Part shown: one piece after another, positions 42,932 through 52,939 of the stretch
How positions within the stretch are numbered: the first letter of the stretch is position 1
Layout of the letters: each line of letters opens with the position of its first letter
NCBI GenBank assembly: GCA_013298665.1
Contig: JAAFIK010000018.1
Coordinates: 17,066-81,065 of the forward strand
Length of the DNA stretch: 64,000 nt
Source: Chitinophagales bacterium
GTDB taxonomy: Bacteria > Bacteroidota > Bacteroidia > Chitinophagales > Chitinophagaceae
Direction: 5' to 3'
Translations under genes and position numbers: made by a program
The notes under the pieces: model-generated
Seen by the model: the letters and a program-made list of their open reading frames with translations, nothing else
Database searches by the model: none
Told to the model about the DNA's origin: nothing

Positions 42932-43609
42932 TTAGAGTTTATATACCACGCTGGCGGCGAGGCTGATGAGTGACCGGGGTTCGCGCAGGATGCGGCTGCT
43001 GAGGAAGGAAAGCCGGTAGTCGCGGTTGGTCATGGATACCCGGAAATGCTGGTATTCGGCGTTGAGGCCAATGCCATACCTCGGCGTCATAAAGTAATGC
43101 CCGCCAAAGGAAATATTCCAGGTAAAGGGGGCTTTTGACAACAGGCTGTTCTGGTACAATAAAATAAAGGTGTTAGCCTGTTGTCTTGTATAGCGGAGGT
43201 CGCGCATCGACAGCCGCGTAATACCTGCGCGTATGCCCAGGTGCAGTTTTACTTTGTTGCCGCAGGCAAAGCAAAATTCCGGACCGGCTACCATTGTGAC
43301 ACCGGACAAACCACCACCGGCAACGGAGAGGCTATCGGGGCGATTGAGCAATGCGGGTGGGGGTGTGCTTTGGGCATCGGTGCGCAGCGGGAGGCTGAAT
43401 CCGTTGACGGCAGTACTGATACCCAGGTGCCCCCAGAAATAAGCGGCGCTGATGCCGCCCTGGAAACCCGTTGTACGGGCAGCAGATAAGGAGTCGCTGC
43501 GGGTGGGCTTTGTTGAAAATGCGGCGCCGGTGTGCAGTCGTATCCGCCATTGTGCCTGTGCATGGAAACCGACCATACTGATCAGTAAGGGTAAAATCAT
43601 TTTTATCAT
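42932..43609 (-). CDS. Outer membrane beta-barrel-like protein
   Basis: 225 residues. Seen: signal peptide MIKMILPLLISMVGFHAQAQ (cleavage at AQA-Q), then alternating hydrophobic strands (GISAAYFWGHLGISTAVNG, KVKLHLGIRAGITRLSMRDL, FTWNISFGGHYFMTPRYGIG) and a C-terminal strand ending SLISLAASVVYKL with terminal hydrophobic pattern, as in small outer membrane barrels. No named family. It is 19 bp upstream of the Cys-tail gene on the same strand, and is divergent from an ECF sigma gene. Confidence 0.8.
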   Translation of the reverse strand: MIKMILPLLISMVGFHAQAQWRIRLHTGAAFSTKPTRSDSLSAARTTGFQGGISAAYFWGHLGISTAVNGFSLPLRTDAQSTPPPALLNRPDSLSVAGGGLSGVTMVAGPEFCFACGNKVKLHLGIRAGITRLSMRDLRYTRQQANTFILLYQNSLLSKAPFTWNISFGGHYFMTPRYGIGLNAEYQHFRVSMTNRDYRLSFLSSRILREPRSLISLAASVVYKL

Positions 43610-43776
43610 AACCGTTTATTTAATGCTTATTGAACCGGTCAATGATGGTATTGACCATCGGCAGCAACAGTAATATATGCTATTGTGCGCGATTTTTTGT
43701 AATATATCCGCAACCGGTATATTTTGTTACCCTGATTGGCAAAAAAAAATTAGTTTTATCCCGGCAACCTCATCAT

Positions 43777-44355
43777 ATGGCACAATCACATCCTGACCAA
43801 CAATACATTGAAGCACTATTGCGGCATGACGACAGGCTATTGGACGAATTGTACAAGAGATTTTCCGGTAAAATAAAGCAGATGGTGCTGCGCAATAATG
43901 GCAATGAAAGCGATGCGGCCGATGTTTTCCAGGAAGGGCTGATGGCGTTGTACCAGAAAGCGAGAACCGGTAGTTTTGTACTGACCTGTCCGCTTGAAGC
44001 TTATTTATATTTGATCTGCAAGAACCGCTGGATCAACGAACTGAATAAAAAGAGTACGGGTAAGGTAACATTTACTGATACGGAGGGATATGATTGGGGT
44101 GAGGATGTATTTACAACCACTGAAACCGTTTTGCTGCAATCGAACCGGCGGAAACTACTGGAAGCCAAGCTGGCAGAATTGGGCGAGGGTTGCCGTGAAT
44201 TGCTCCGCCTTTCGTGGAGTGGTAAGGCAATGGATGAGGTGGCCACCATCCTTAACAACAGCTATGGTTATGTACGCAAGAAAAAAAGTGAGTGCCTGGC
44301 AAAGCTGATTGGTTTAGTGAAAGCATCACCCGGGTTTTCTGACCTTAAATGGTAA
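43777..44355 (+). CDS. ECF-type RNA polymerase sigma factor (second)
   Basis: 192 residues. Seen: region 2 with LYKRFSGKIKQMVLRNNGNE, SDAADVFQEGLMALYQKART and LEAYLYLICKNRWINELNKK, and region 4 with LAELGEGCRELLRLSWSGKA and MDEVATILNNSYGYVRKKKS. The start MAQSHPDQQYIEALLRHD is the first plausible ATG. It leads a TPR/anti-sigma-like gene with a 4-bp gap and is divergent from the secreted-protein operon 41329-43609, whose control by this sigma factor would be a natural arrangement but is not shown. Confidence 0.92.
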   Translation: MAQSHPDQQYIEALLRHDDRLLDELYKRFSGKIKQMVLRNNGNESDAADVFQEGLMALYQKARTGSFVLTCPLEAYLYLICKNRWINELNKKSTGKVTFTDTEGYDWGEDVFTTTETVLLQSNRRKLLEAKLAELGEGCRELLRLSWSGKAMDEVATILNNSYGYVRKKKSECLAKLIGLVKASPGFSDLKW

Positions 44356-44359
44356 TACT

Positions 44360-45130
44360 ATGCGAGAATTTAATTACGAAAAAATCGATCAATACCTTGA
44401 TGGCCAACTGCAGGGTCCGGACCTGGCGGCATTTGAAAAGGAACTGGAAGCTGATCCTGAACTAGCCGCCGAAACCCAGCTCTTGCAGGAGATGCAGGTA
44501 CTGCTGCGGCAGTCGGTGCAGGATCAGCCTGCGGAAACTGCCCTCCGGCAAACCCTGCGCAGTAAGGGGGATATGTATTTTGCAACACCGGCCGTCTCCA
44601 CAACACCTCAGGCAAAAGCGGTTCGGTTGACCAGGCGCTTCTGGTACCGTGTTTCGGCCGCCGCCGCAGCTTGCTTAATCCTTTTCTTTGTGCTTTTGCC
44701 ATCGATCAATGGTGCTCTGTCGGACGAAGATGTACTTGCTAAATATGGAAACCCTGAACCATTGGCTATAACGCGGGGAAATATACCTGATACCTTTTTG
44801 GCAAGAGCCATCAGTTATTACAATGCAGAAAAATACCAGGAGGCGCTTCCGCTGATCGACAGCAGCATTGCTATTGATCCCGCGAATACCAGTCTGCTGT
44901 TTGCAAAGGGCATCAGTTTATTCAAGACGGGGGATTACCCTGGCGCAACCACAGTATTTGAGGCCATCGGTTCGGGTCAAACCAGTTTTAAAGGGGATGC
45001 GATCCGCTGGCAGGCCTTACTCCTGGTTAAAACCAACCAGCGCAAGGAAGCTATAGTGTTGCTCAAAGCCTTGTTGCGGGATAATCCGGATGATAAGGGC
45101 ACTAAAAAATTATTGGAAGATATCGACTGA
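44360..45130 (+). CDS. Membrane TPR protein, putative anti-sigma factor
   Basis: 256 residues. Seen: N-terminal cytoplasmic part (MREFNYEKIDQYLDGQLQGP, with LEADPELAAETQLLQEMQ) typical of Bacteroidota anti-sigma factors, a single membrane helix (VSAAAAACLILFFVLLPSIN), and a periplasmic TPR region (ISYYNAEKYQEALPLIDSSI, LLFAKGISLFKTGDYPGATT). No ZAS zinc-finger (HxxxCxxC) is visible, so anti-sigma function rests on topology and position. It begins 4 bp after the sigma gene and is likely translationally coupled. Confidence 0.85.
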   Translation: MREFNYEKIDQYLDGQLQGPDLAAFEKELEADPELAAETQLLQEMQVLLRQSVQDQPAETALRQTLRSKGDMYFATPAVSTTPQAKAVRLTRRFWYRVSAAAAACLILFFVLLPSINGALSDEDVLAKYGNPEPLAITRGNIPDTFLARAISYYNAEKYQEALPLIDSSIAIDPANTSLLFAKGISLFKTGDYPGATTVFEAIGSGQTSFKGDAIRWQALLLVKTNQRKEAIVLLKALLRDNPDDKGTKKLLEDID

Positions 45131-45159
45131 TCAGCAGCCTGGATGACAGCCAAAAGAAA

Positions 45160-45175
45160 AGGGGCTTACGCCCCT
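45160..45175 (-). terminator. Terminator between TPR gene and SdrD-B gene
   Basis: AGGGGC-TTAC-GCCCCT stem, with AAAAGAAAA on the plus strand to its left, so the minus strand reads hairpin then TTTTCTTTT. It fits termination of the SdrD-B gene; on the plus strand it has no T-run. Confidence 0.65.
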
Positions 45176-45225
45176 GATCTGTCCGATTTACTATATATCC
45201 ACTATTAATTCCGTATTGATGCCCG

Positions 45226-47997
45226 TTAAAGAATAAATAAGGGCTGTACCAATACCTCGTCTCCGGTACTTACCCGGATCAGGTACTTGCCGCTGCTCAT
45301 GCCTGTCAGACTAAGGGTTTCCACTGCTTTGGCATTCTTCAACTGCTGGGTGGCGATCCTCCTGCCTTCTGTATCCAGTACCTCAATGGTAATGGCTTTG
45401 CCGATCATTTTTTCCGGCAGCCGTACATTGGCCAGTTCTCTTGACGGATTGGGGAAAATGCTGAGGGTACCCTGTTTGTCAAACTTAACCGTACGTGTTT
45501 CGCTGTATACGGTGCGTGTGGTAATATCATTGATTTGTAAGCGGTAATAGTTGATGATACCGTCTGCCGGTGTTTCATCCGTCCAGTTGTAGCTGCCGCC
45601 TGTGGGTGTGCCCGTACCGTTTACCGTAGCGAGTGTTGACCACAAATTACCATTCTCCGAACGCTGTATGCTGAACCGTGTGGCTGGTTCTTCGGTTGTG
45701 GTTACCCAGTTGAGTAATGATCTTTTGCCATACCGGGCAGCGGTAAAGGTTTGTAGGTGGAGGGGCAGGGTCACCACCGGTTTAAATCCGAAATCAATAT
45801 TGTGGTTGTTCTGGCCATAGCCGCCTGTGATAAAGGTTACCTGTGCACGGCCGCCAGTGAGCCCGGCATCGTTATCACTGTATCCGGCCAGGCCATTGCC
45901 GGTAATGCCTTTGGGTGAGAGCATCAATCCGTTGAGTTCGCCAAGCCCGCCATTGTTGTACTGGGCCGCACCTATCCTGAGGAGGTAGGTGGTATATGGC
46001 TTCAACCCTCCCGGCACATTGATATGATTGAAATAAAAGTTACCGGTGCCATTGGTGGTAGCAGTGCCCAACAGGGTATTGCCGGTTGAATCATAGAGTT
46101 GCAGGGTAATATTGCTGATGCCGTTCTCGTCGGCATCCTGTATGCCATCGCCATCGGTGTCGGACCATACACGATTGCCCACTTCTATAGGGGCAGCATC
46201 GCAGATGAACTCGATATCGCCGAGACCTGCACCTTTACCTACCCCGAGCAGATCGGTATTGTCGATTATCTGGTAGGCTTTTTTGCGATCGCCGGATTTA
46301 TTGGACATGCAGATGCTGCCATTGTCGTTGCCGCCATATACATCAAAAGCCAGTATATGGAGTTCGTCTTTACCGGGTATTGAGGCCATGCCGCCAATGA
46401 CCACATCGTATGGCGACCAACTGCCAAAGTAATGGTCTCCGCCATAATACTCACCTCCACCCGGGCCTTCCTCGTTGGTAGCGCCACAACCGGTGGTACT
46501 GCCGCATACGCCGTTGTTTTCCAGTGTAAAACTGCCATTGTTGTTGTAGGCGCGTACCAGATCACCACTGCCCAGCACATACTGGGTACTGGCGGGATCT
46601 GCAGGGTTGGGTTGGCCTGCCGCGCCCTGGTGCGAAAAGCGGTCGATAAACCCGAGTACCATGGAGCCATCGCTGTCGAAGTCGATATCGGCCAGTACAG
46701 GCTCGGGATAAACGAGGTAGTAATCGGGTATATCGGGCCAGTTGGGATTCCAGGGCTGCCAGGTGGTATCGTAACCTGCACTCAGCACAGGGCCCCGCCT
46801 GTAGTTGAGGGGGAAGTTGAGTACATTGGTAAAACTGTTGGTGACAGGGGAAAAGGCAAAGACGGTAGCTTTCAGGTCGTTGCGGTTGAGTGAGGTAGCG
46901 GCATCACAGATCATACCTATATATACCTTACCGCGGTATGCTTTTACTGCAAAGGGGCGCGATTGTCCGCCGCTGCAACCGGGATCGGGCAGGGTGAAAC
47001 TGCTTACCTGGGCTGCACCGGGTACCATTGGGGTGACTGCATTGCGGAGGTCTATTTTCAGCAACTTTTTTGCATACAGGTTTACAGTGTAGAGGTACCG
47101 CCCGTCTTCACTGATGTCCATCCCTCCGATGCCAACCTTACCGACACTGTCAAATATGGCATTGTCATTTGTCCTGGAGTAAGTATTCGGCCCGAGGTTA
47201 CGCGCGGTATTGGAACTGATGCTTCCGACGTTAACGCCTATGGAAGATAGATTGACAAAGTTGCTGGTTGTACCGGGAAAGCCATTGGTGAGGTCTGTAA
47301 CATATATACCCCCGATGCCCTGGTTGCCCAGTGCTGCATGTCTTTTCAGGAATGCAGCAGCAAAAAGTCTTTTTGATGTTCTGCTGTAGGCAAGCCCCCA
47401 AAGCGTACCCGTTTTATACTGGGTAGCCAGGTTATGCATAGAGTCTGTGTTGAACCAGTCCTGCATACCGGTGGGGTAGGCAGTCAATGCATTGAGTGCT
47501 GCTGTATTGCCGGTAATATCCTGGCTGTTGCCGGTAGCATGTACGGAAGTGGCGAAGTAAGTTTTGCTGCTGGTATAGTCGTCGGGATTATTGATGGCGA
47601 AATTGATATTGGCAGTGTTACCGGTAACAAATTGCACAGCAGTGCCGTATGTTGCTCCTCCCATGCCGGGGAAATCGAGGTTTTTTACAGCGTCATAGAA
47701 ACTACTGCCCGTTGCCGGTAGCTCAAACTCAATCCGGACTTTCTGGCCGACTGCTGCTGCGGGGGAGAGGGTATAGGTTCCGGTGGCATTGGTGGTGGCC
47801 GTTCCCAGTAATTGGTCGGTGGTGGTATAGGATTTTACGAGGATACCCTTTACGCCGGGTTCATTGGTATCCCTGGTGCCGTTGGCATTATAGTCCCTGA
47901 AGGCTATGCCGGTTTGCGACCGGGCGGCCTGTGTTAGTACAGCGCATGACAGGAAGAGTAAGGCAATATATTTGCCGCCTGGGCAGAGATTTCTCAT
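45226..47997 (-). CDS. SdrD B-like domain protein with T9SS type A sorting domain
   Basis: 923 residues, secreted through the type IX system. Seen: signal peptide ending SCAVLTQAARSQ, two SdrD B-like repeats (GIAFRDYNANGTRDTNEPGV near residue 30 and VGNRVWSDTDGDGIQDADEN near residue 615) with calcium-type DxDxDG loops, a large central region without a recognised fold, a module seen before many sorting domains (LHLQTFTAARYGKRSLLNWV), and a C-terminal sorting domain with SIFPNPSRELANVRLPEKMI and SGKYLIRVSTGDEVLVQPLF. It is probably a cell-surface or secreted adhesin-like protein; no enzyme motif seen. Confidence 0.9.
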   Translation of the reverse strand: MRNLCPGGKYIALLFLSCAVLTQAARSQTGIAFRDYNANGTRDTNEPGVKGILVKSYTTTDQLLGTATTNATGTYTLSPAAAVGQKVRIEFELPATGSSFYDAVKNLDFPGMGGATYGTAVQFVTGNTANINFAINNPDDYTSSKTYFATSVHATGNSQDITGNTAALNALTAYPTGMQDWFNTDSMHNLATQYKTGTLWGLAYSRTSKRLFAAAFLKRHAALGNQGIGGIYVTDLTNGFPGTTSNFVNLSSIGVNVGSISSNTARNLGPNTYSRTNDNAIFDSVGKVGIGGMDISEDGRYLYTVNLYAKKLLKIDLRNAVTPMVPGAAQVSSFTLPDPGCSGGQSRPFAVKAYRGKVYIGMICDAATSLNRNDLKATVFAFSPVTNSFTNVLNFPLNYRRGPVLSAGYDTTWQPWNPNWPDIPDYYLVYPEPVLADIDFDSDGSMVLGFIDRFSHQGAAGQPNPADPASTQYVLGSGDLVRAYNNNGSFTLENNGVCGSTTGCGATNEEGPGGGEYYGGDHYFGSWSPYDVVIGGMASIPGKDELHILAFDVYGGNDNGSICMSNKSGDRKKAYQIIDNTDLLGVGKGAGLGDIEFICDAAPIEVGNRVWSDTDGDGIQDADENGISNITLQLYDSTGNTLLGTATTNGTGNFYFNHINVPGGLKPYTTYLLRIGAAQYNNGGLGELNGLMLSPKGITGNGLAGYSDNDAGLTGGRAQVTFITGGYGQNNHNIDFGFKPVVTLPLHLQTFTAARYGKRSLLNWVTTTEEPATRFSIQRSENGNLWSTLATVNGTGTPTGGSYNWTDETPADGIINYYRLQINDITTRTVYSETRTVKFDKQGTLSIFPNPSRELANVRLPEKMIGKAITIEVLDTEGRRIATQQLKNAKAVETLSLTGMSSGKYLIRVSTGDEVLVQPLFIL

Positions 47998-48285
47998 TTC
48001 TGATATGAATTTTAATGCTGAAACGGTTTTACCAGCGGTATGTATTGCTTACGTGCAGGGTTAAAAGCAGTTTTGCTGGCAATAACGTTACTGGCTGCCC
48101 CTTTTTGATTTATTTCAGGAGATAGCCGGATATATAACGATGAACATACATATTAAGTATGTGCAGCATGAAATTTTCCTGTGGTTTTCCCCAACAGGAG
48201 CCGGGAAAAGTACGTATGTATATTGAAAAATGGCAGGATTTATACGGGGAGCACTGCTTTTGGAAGGACGGCGGGGTGCATAAAA
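47998..48285. other. Gene-free spacer between SdrD-B gene and atpA terminator
   Basis: About 290 bp upstream of the SdrD-B start. I see no gene, repeat or clear promoter in it. Confidence 0.5.
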
Positions 48286-48287
48286 AA

Positions 48288-48310
48288 AACCGCAACAGTC
48301 TGTTGCGGTT
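48288..48310 (-). terminator. Terminator of atpA
   Basis: Stem AACCGCAACA / TGTTGCGGTT with a 3-nt loop. On the minus strand it is followed by TTTTTT, a strong intrinsic terminator 23 bp after the atpA stop. Confidence 0.85.
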
Positions 48311-48333
48311 TCCGGCAGATTATTGTGTTAATC

Positions 48334-49914
48334 TTATTTCTTGTATTGTGCGGCGAGGTCTTTCGCCAAAGCAGTCATTTTGCTGATGCTGTCGTCGTTG
48401 AGTATCCCTTTTTTAAATTCGGCAAGGATATCAGCGTGCTTATTTGTCATTTCCATCAGGAAATGTTCTTCAAACTCGCGTACCTGTTTTACGGGCACAT
48501 CGCGGATGATTCCCTGTGTGCCGAGGTAAATGATGGCTACCTGTTTTTCTACTGAAAAGGGCGTGTACTGGGGTTGCTTGAGGATTTCCACGTTACGGGC
48601 ACCTTTATCAAGTACAAGCTTGGTTGCGGCATCAAGGTCTCCGCCAAATTTACTGAAGGCTTCCATTTCGCGGTAAAGTGCCTGGTCTAGCTTCAGGGTA
48701 CCGGCTACCTTTTTCATCGATTTGATCTGGGCATTACCACCTACGCGGCTTACCGAGATACCTACGTTGATTGCAGGGCGGATACCGGCGTTAAAGAGGT
48801 TGGATTCGAGGAATATCTGTCCATCGGTAATGGAGATCACGTTAGTGGGGATATAAGCAGATACGTCGCCTGCCTGTGTTTCGATGATGGGGAGTGCCGT
48901 CAGTGAACCACCACCTTTTACGAGGTGACGGATAGATTCGGGCAGGTCATTCATCTGGCGGGCAATCTCATCTTTGCTGATCACTTTTGCGGCTCTTTCG
49001 AGGAGACGGCTATGGAGATAGAATACGTCGCCGGGATAGGCTTCACGACCGGGTGGGCGACGCAGGAGCAGGGATACCTCACGGTAGGCCACCGCCTGTT
49101 TGGAGAGGTCGTCGTACACGATCAGCGCGGGACGACCGGTATCGCGGAAAAACTCACCGATGGCGGCACCGGCAAATGGTGCGTAGAATTGCTGTGGTGC
49201 AGGATCTGCAGCAGATGCAGCTACGATAGTGGTATACGCCATCGCACCATTTTCTTCAAGCACTTTCATTACACCGGCAATGGTACTTGCTTTCTGACCA
49301 ATGGCTACATATATACAATATACGGGTTTCCCCGCGTCGTAAAACTCTTTCTGATTGATGATGGTATCTACACAGATGGCGGTTTTACCCGTCTGGCGGT
49401 CACCAATCACCAACTCACGCTGGCCACGGCCTACAGGAATCATCGCATCGATGGCTTTGATACCGGTTTGCAAGGGTTCTTTTACCGGCTCACGGAAGAT
49501 TACCCCGGGCGCTTTACGTTCAAGTGGCATTTCATACAGTTCCCCGGTAATCGGTCCTTTACCATCGATGGGTTCGCCGAGTGTATTGATGACACGGCCT
49601 GATACGCCTTCGCCTACTTTAATAGAAGCGATCTGACCGGTACGCTTTACACGATCCCCTTCTTTAATGGCCTTGCTGTCTCCCATCAATACCACTCCCA
49701 CATTATCTTCTTCCAGGTTCAGGGCAATGGCTTTGATGCCATTGTCAAATTCAACCAGCTCACCGGAACGCACATTGTTGAGGCCGTATACACGGGCAAT
49801 ACCATCGCCCACCTGCAGAACTGTCCCCACCTCTTCAAGGCTGGCCGAGGCATTAAAGTTGTTGAGCTGCTGGCGGAGTATCGCCGATATCTCATCTGGT
49901 TTAATTTCTACCAT
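48334..49914 (-). CDS. atpA: ATP synthase F1 subunit alpha
   Basis: 526 residues, full length. Regulatory nucleotide-binding subunit of the F1 catalytic head on the cytoplasmic side. Seen: start [20 protein letters not shown], Walker [16 protein letters not shown] (near residue 170), Walker B region [20 protein letters not shown], the alpha-subunit [16 protein letters not shown] and [16 protein letters not shown] with the arginine finger. It is separated from atpH by a 2.6-kb T9SS gene and two terminators, and has its own promoter (50031-50062). The gene after it is not atpG. Confidence 0.97.
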   Translation of the reverse strand: MVEIKPDEISAILRQQLNNFNASASLEEVGTVLQVGDGIARVYGLNNVRSGELVEFDNGIKAIALNLEEDNVGVVLMGDSKAIKEGDRVKRTGQIASIKVGEGVSGRVINTLGEPIDGKGPITGELYEMPLERKAPGVIFREPVKEPLQTGIKAIDAMIPVGRGQRELVIGDRQTGKTAICVDTIINQKEFYDAGKPVYCIYVAIGQKASTIAGVMKVLEENGAMAYTTIVAASAADPAPQQFYAPFAGAAIGEFFRDTGRPALIVYDDLSKQAVAYREVSLLLRRPPGREAYPGDVFYLHSRLLERAAKVISKDEIARQMNDLPESIRHLVKGGGSLTALPIIETQAGDVSAYIPTNVISITDGQIFLESNLFNAGIRPAINVGISVSRVGGNAQIKSMKKVAGTLKLDQALYREMEAFSKFGGDLDAATKLVLDKGARNVEILKQPQYTPFSVEKQVAIIYLGTQGIIRDVPVKQVREFEEHFLMEMTNKHADILAEFKKGILNDDSISKMTALAKDLAAQYKK

Positions 49915-50030
49915 AAATGACTGTAATTATACTGTATTTGAAATGTTTATTGTCCGGTCGTTCCTCCTCCTGAAACCCTCGCCAATGCCTGTTCAGTACT
50001 TTTCTGCCACCGGGTCTCGTTTTCAGGGTG

Positions 50031-50062
50031 CAAAGGTAGGGTTATACTGCCGGAATGGCAAA
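50031..50062 (-). promoter_or_regulatory. Promoter of atpA
   Basis: Minus-strand -33 TTTG (50062-50059), 20-nt spacer, -7 TACCTTTG (50038-50031). It lies 116 nt upstream of the atpA start and downstream of the T9SS gene's terminator, so atpA is expected to be its own transcription unit with a long leader. Confidence 0.65.
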
Positions 50063-50130
50063 AAAAACGGCAAAAATCTGCACCCGGGATGTGCATTTGG
50101 CAGGCAGGCTTGCGGGAGAGGGATAAAAAC

Positions 50131-50160
50131 ACCAAAAGCAGCCCGGAGACTGCTTTTGGT
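50131..50160 (-). terminator. Terminator of the intervening T9SS gene
   Basis: Perfect 11-bp stem ACCAAAAGCAG / CTGCTTTTGGT, 8-nt loop. On the minus strand followed by GTTTTTAT. It lies between the T9SS gene (stop 50186) and atpA. Confidence 0.85.
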
Positions 50161-50185
50161 AACATATGAAGACGGTGATGCTGTT

Positions 50186-52807
50186 TTACTGCTTCACAAA
50201 TTTGGTCTTGTAAACCATATTGCCTGAAACGTCCGTTACTTTTACGATGTAGGTACCGGTTGCCAGGTTGGTCAGTGCTACCTGGTGTTCTTTCAAACCA
50301 GCCTGCAGCACCACTTTATCCCTGCTTACTGCTTTGCCGAGGGCATCATAGAGGGCTACATTAACCGATTGTTCGCGATCGGCAATCAGCTCGATGGTGA
50401 GGCGATCAGTAGCGGGGTTGGGGAATACCCTGCCGATAGCGAGGGCTTTCTTCTCTGTTTGCAGGCGTACTATGCCGGAGTAGGCAAAACTGCCATCCCT
50501 GTCCACCATTTTGAGGCGGTAGTAATTGTTGCCGGGGTATGGTTTGGGATCGGTCAACTGGTAGTTGGTGGTGGCAGTGGGGCTACCCTTTGCCTGTAAC
50601 TCGCCAATCGGCCCAAAGCTGTTGCCATCGATGCTTTTTTCCACCACAAAACCTTTGAAATTGTATTCTGCGGTTGTTGTCCAGTCCAGTTGTGCTGCTT
50701 TGTTGATCAGCTTTCCCGTAAAGGCTACAAGGGTAGCTGGTACCGGATTACAAAGAGCGGCTAAGGTATAGGTAGCCGTAGTAAACTGCCCATCGGGATT
50801 GGTGATGGTAAGTGTGTAGGTGCCTGCGGCTTTGCCTGCGGTATTGATGGTACAGGTTACCTGTGTGGGGGATACAAATACCACATTCGATACAGGAACG
50901 GATCCGCTGCTGGTAACGGTAAGCCGGTTAAAGCCTGGTCCGCCGGCATCAGCTCCCGGATCAAAGAACTCGGTATTGGCCGAGCTGGTGCCATTGATGG
51001 TAACCGCTACAGCAGTGCCGCAGAAATTGCCTGCGGGTGCAGTGGCAGTTGATATGGGTGGGGCAGGGGCTTTTAATTGGATGGCCCGAACACCGTAGGA
51101 GTTGGCAGAGTTGCAATATTGGTGAAAAGCCCAGAGGGTCATATTGTCCTGCGGATCCACACAAATCTGGGAGTAATCGCCCCAGCGGTCAACAAAACTA
51201 CCACCACTGGTGGGACTATAACTGGCTCCGGTAGCGGTAGCATATACAGAGTCTTCAAGATCTCCGGCAGCACTTGTTCTGTAGCGGCCTGCGATGGCAA
51301 TATCAATAAAGTCTAAGGTTGATGATGAACTGGTAACCAATGCAGAGTGTCCCTGCCCGGTCATGGCAATACTGGGAAACCAGAAACCCCTGGGTGAGGA
51401 AGCGGCATCGTTGAAAAACGTACCGGTTTGTGATACCGTGGGGGTTGCTGCCCCAAAGTTGGTGATCTGGTACCAGCGACTGGCATTCCTGTCGTTGTTG
51501 GAGGTGGTGGTAGAACTCACGCCTGCGCTGGTTACACCGATATTGTGTGCGGTCCACAAAGAAGACGTACCATTTACTTTATTCTTCATGATCATTGCTG
51601 CAAAGAGCCGGGTATTGGATGCGTCAAGGTTGCCGGAAGAGCCAAATGCGGGTTGTTTGATGGGAGAGCGGTTGGTCAGTACCGGTACCGATACCTGGGC
51701 CGACATGGAAGGGGTGGCGCCTGAGTACGTTACTTTGCGGATGATCAACTCACTGAAAAATACAGACGACCCGATAAAAAAACCTTCTGTAGCCGCGGGA
51801 TCATCATTGTGTACGCCCTGGGGGGTACGTATATCATTACCTCCACCCGAACTAAGCCCTATAGCCGGGAAGGGGGTAACCGTCAGTATTCCGCCAATCA
51901 TGTCTGCTTTGTTCACTACATAGGCAGAAGAGTGGGAAAAGCCTCCTGTTGAGGTGGTGAAAATATTAGATCCTATGTACAGGGAATTTTTATCAATACC
52001 GAGGGTGGGGTAATCGAGGAACTTTCCGATATCGGCATTACCAACGGGGAAGTCGCTCAGACGTACCCGGAAGAAGGTAAAAGATGCGGTACCTGCGATG
52101 GTCGCGCCGCTGCTTACGGCGAAGAGGATATAGTTATTGGTTGTTTCGTTGGTACTCATCGATACGATGAACCAGCGGCTGGTGAGCCGGTCGAAACGGA
52201 TATGCGGGTCGGTGGTATTCACTCCGGCAAAAGCTGTACGGAAAAAATTATTCTGCGAAATATCCAGTACGGGCGAAGCCAGCAGTGTTGTTGAAGTGCC
52301 ATTGGGGGTGGTGGTGGCAGGGCCTGTTACGCTTGGTTTGGCATACACTTTCAGCCGGAAATTCTGGGCAATGAACAGTTGCGTGGTACCCACATCGCCA
52401 TTGTTATCGGGGGGCCAGCCACCGCTTGCACTGGAGAAATCGGTGGCCATAAAGTTTGACCAGATGGCCTGGGTGGTACCACTGATACCTGTACCCGTAC
52501 CCATACCGGTTATATCGGTATTGCTATTGGCGTTACCTGCAACCGGCCAGCGGGGGTACTGGCGACTTTCATCGCCCGGTTTAACAAGTTCGTTGGGCAT
52601 TTCGCGTTCTTCCATGGGTTCGGCTATCGTTGTAGCTGCTTGGGTTTGCTCAGCGTTTTTGCTGAAAGCAATGATTTCGTTGACGGTTTTGGTGATACCT
52701 GCGCCAATACGAATGGGTTGACCAACAATGGTTTGCCCAAAGGTGATCGCATTACACAGCACCAACAGCATAGCAAGACCTGTAAGCCGGAGTAAAGTTT
52801 TTTGCAT
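50186..52807 (-). CDS. Large secreted protein with T9SS type A sorting domain, inside the atp locus
   Basis: 873 residues. Seen: signal peptide LTGLAMLLVLCNAITFGQ, a large N-terminal and central region in which residues 120-560 contain many Gly/Ser/Thr-rich beta segments (FMATDFSSASGGWPPDNNGD, FRVRLSDFPVGNADIGKFLD) without recognised enzymatic motifs, an Ig-like region (VTINGTSSANTEFFDPGADA), the linker LVAFTGKLINKAAQLDWTTT, and the sorting domain RVFPNPATDRLTIELIADRE ending with NMVYKTKFVKQ. It is bracketed by terminators (52893-52915 and 50131-50160) and lies between atpH and atpA, so it is an independent transcription unit inserted in the ATP synthase locus. Function unknown; probably cell surface. 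Confidence 0.88.
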   Translation of the reverse strand: MQKTLLRLTGLAMLLVLCNAITFGQTIVGQPIRIGAGITKTVNEIIAFSKNAEQTQAATTIAEPMEEREMPNELVKPGDESRQYPRWPVAGNANSNTDITGMGTGTGISGTTQAIWSNFMATDFSSASGGWPPDNNGDVGTTQLFIAQNFRLKVYAKPSVTGPATTTPNGTSTTLLASPVLDISQNNFFRTAFAGVNTTDPHIRFDRLTSRWFIVSMSTNETTNNYILFAVSSGATIAGTASFTFFRVRLSDFPVGNADIGKFLDYPTLGIDKNSLYIGSNIFTTSTGGFSHSSAYVVNKADMIGGILTVTPFPAIGLSSGGGNDIRTPQGVHNDDPAATEGFFIGSSVFFSELIIRKVTYSGATPSMSAQVSVPVLTNRSPIKQPAFGSSGNLDASNTRLFAAMIMKNKVNGTSSLWTAHNIGVTSAGVSSTTTSNNDRNASRWYQITNFGAATPTVSQTGTFFNDAASSPRGFWFPSIAMTGQGHSALVTSSSSTLDFIDIAIAGRYRTSAAGDLEDSVYATATGASYSPTSGGSFVDRWGDYSQICVDPQDNMTLWAFHQYCNSANSYGVRAIQLKAPAPPISTATAPAGNFCGTAVAVTINGTSSANTEFFDPGADAGGPGFNRLTVTSSGSVPVSNVVFVSPTQVTCTINTAGKAAGTYTLTITNPDGQFTTATYTLAALCNPVPATLVAFTGKLINKAAQLDWTTTAEYNFKGFVVEKSIDGNSFGPIGELQAKGSPTATTNYQLTDPKPYPGNNYYRLKMVDRDGSFAYSGIVRLQTEKKALAIGRVFPNPATDRLTIELIADREQSVNVALYDALGKAVSRDKVVLQAGLKEHQVALTNLATGTYIVKVTDVSGNMVYKTKFVKQ

Positions 52808-52892
52808 AAAATAGATAGTTTGTAACGATAAAGGTACAAAACAGATTGATAATCCCGCTTTCAGAGACGGGTTTCGGGGTTAATGGCATAAA

Positions 52893-52915
52893 AAAACTCC
52901 ACAAAATGGAGTTTT
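52893..52915 (-). terminator. Terminator after atpH
   Basis: Stem AAAACTCCA / TGGAGTTTT with a 5-nt loop; the minus strand continues TTTTTTATG. It ends atpBEFH transcription 25 bp after the atpH stop, before the T9SS gene. Confidence 0.8.
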
Positions 52916-52939
52916 CAGGTATAATCTTATTTGCTGGTG

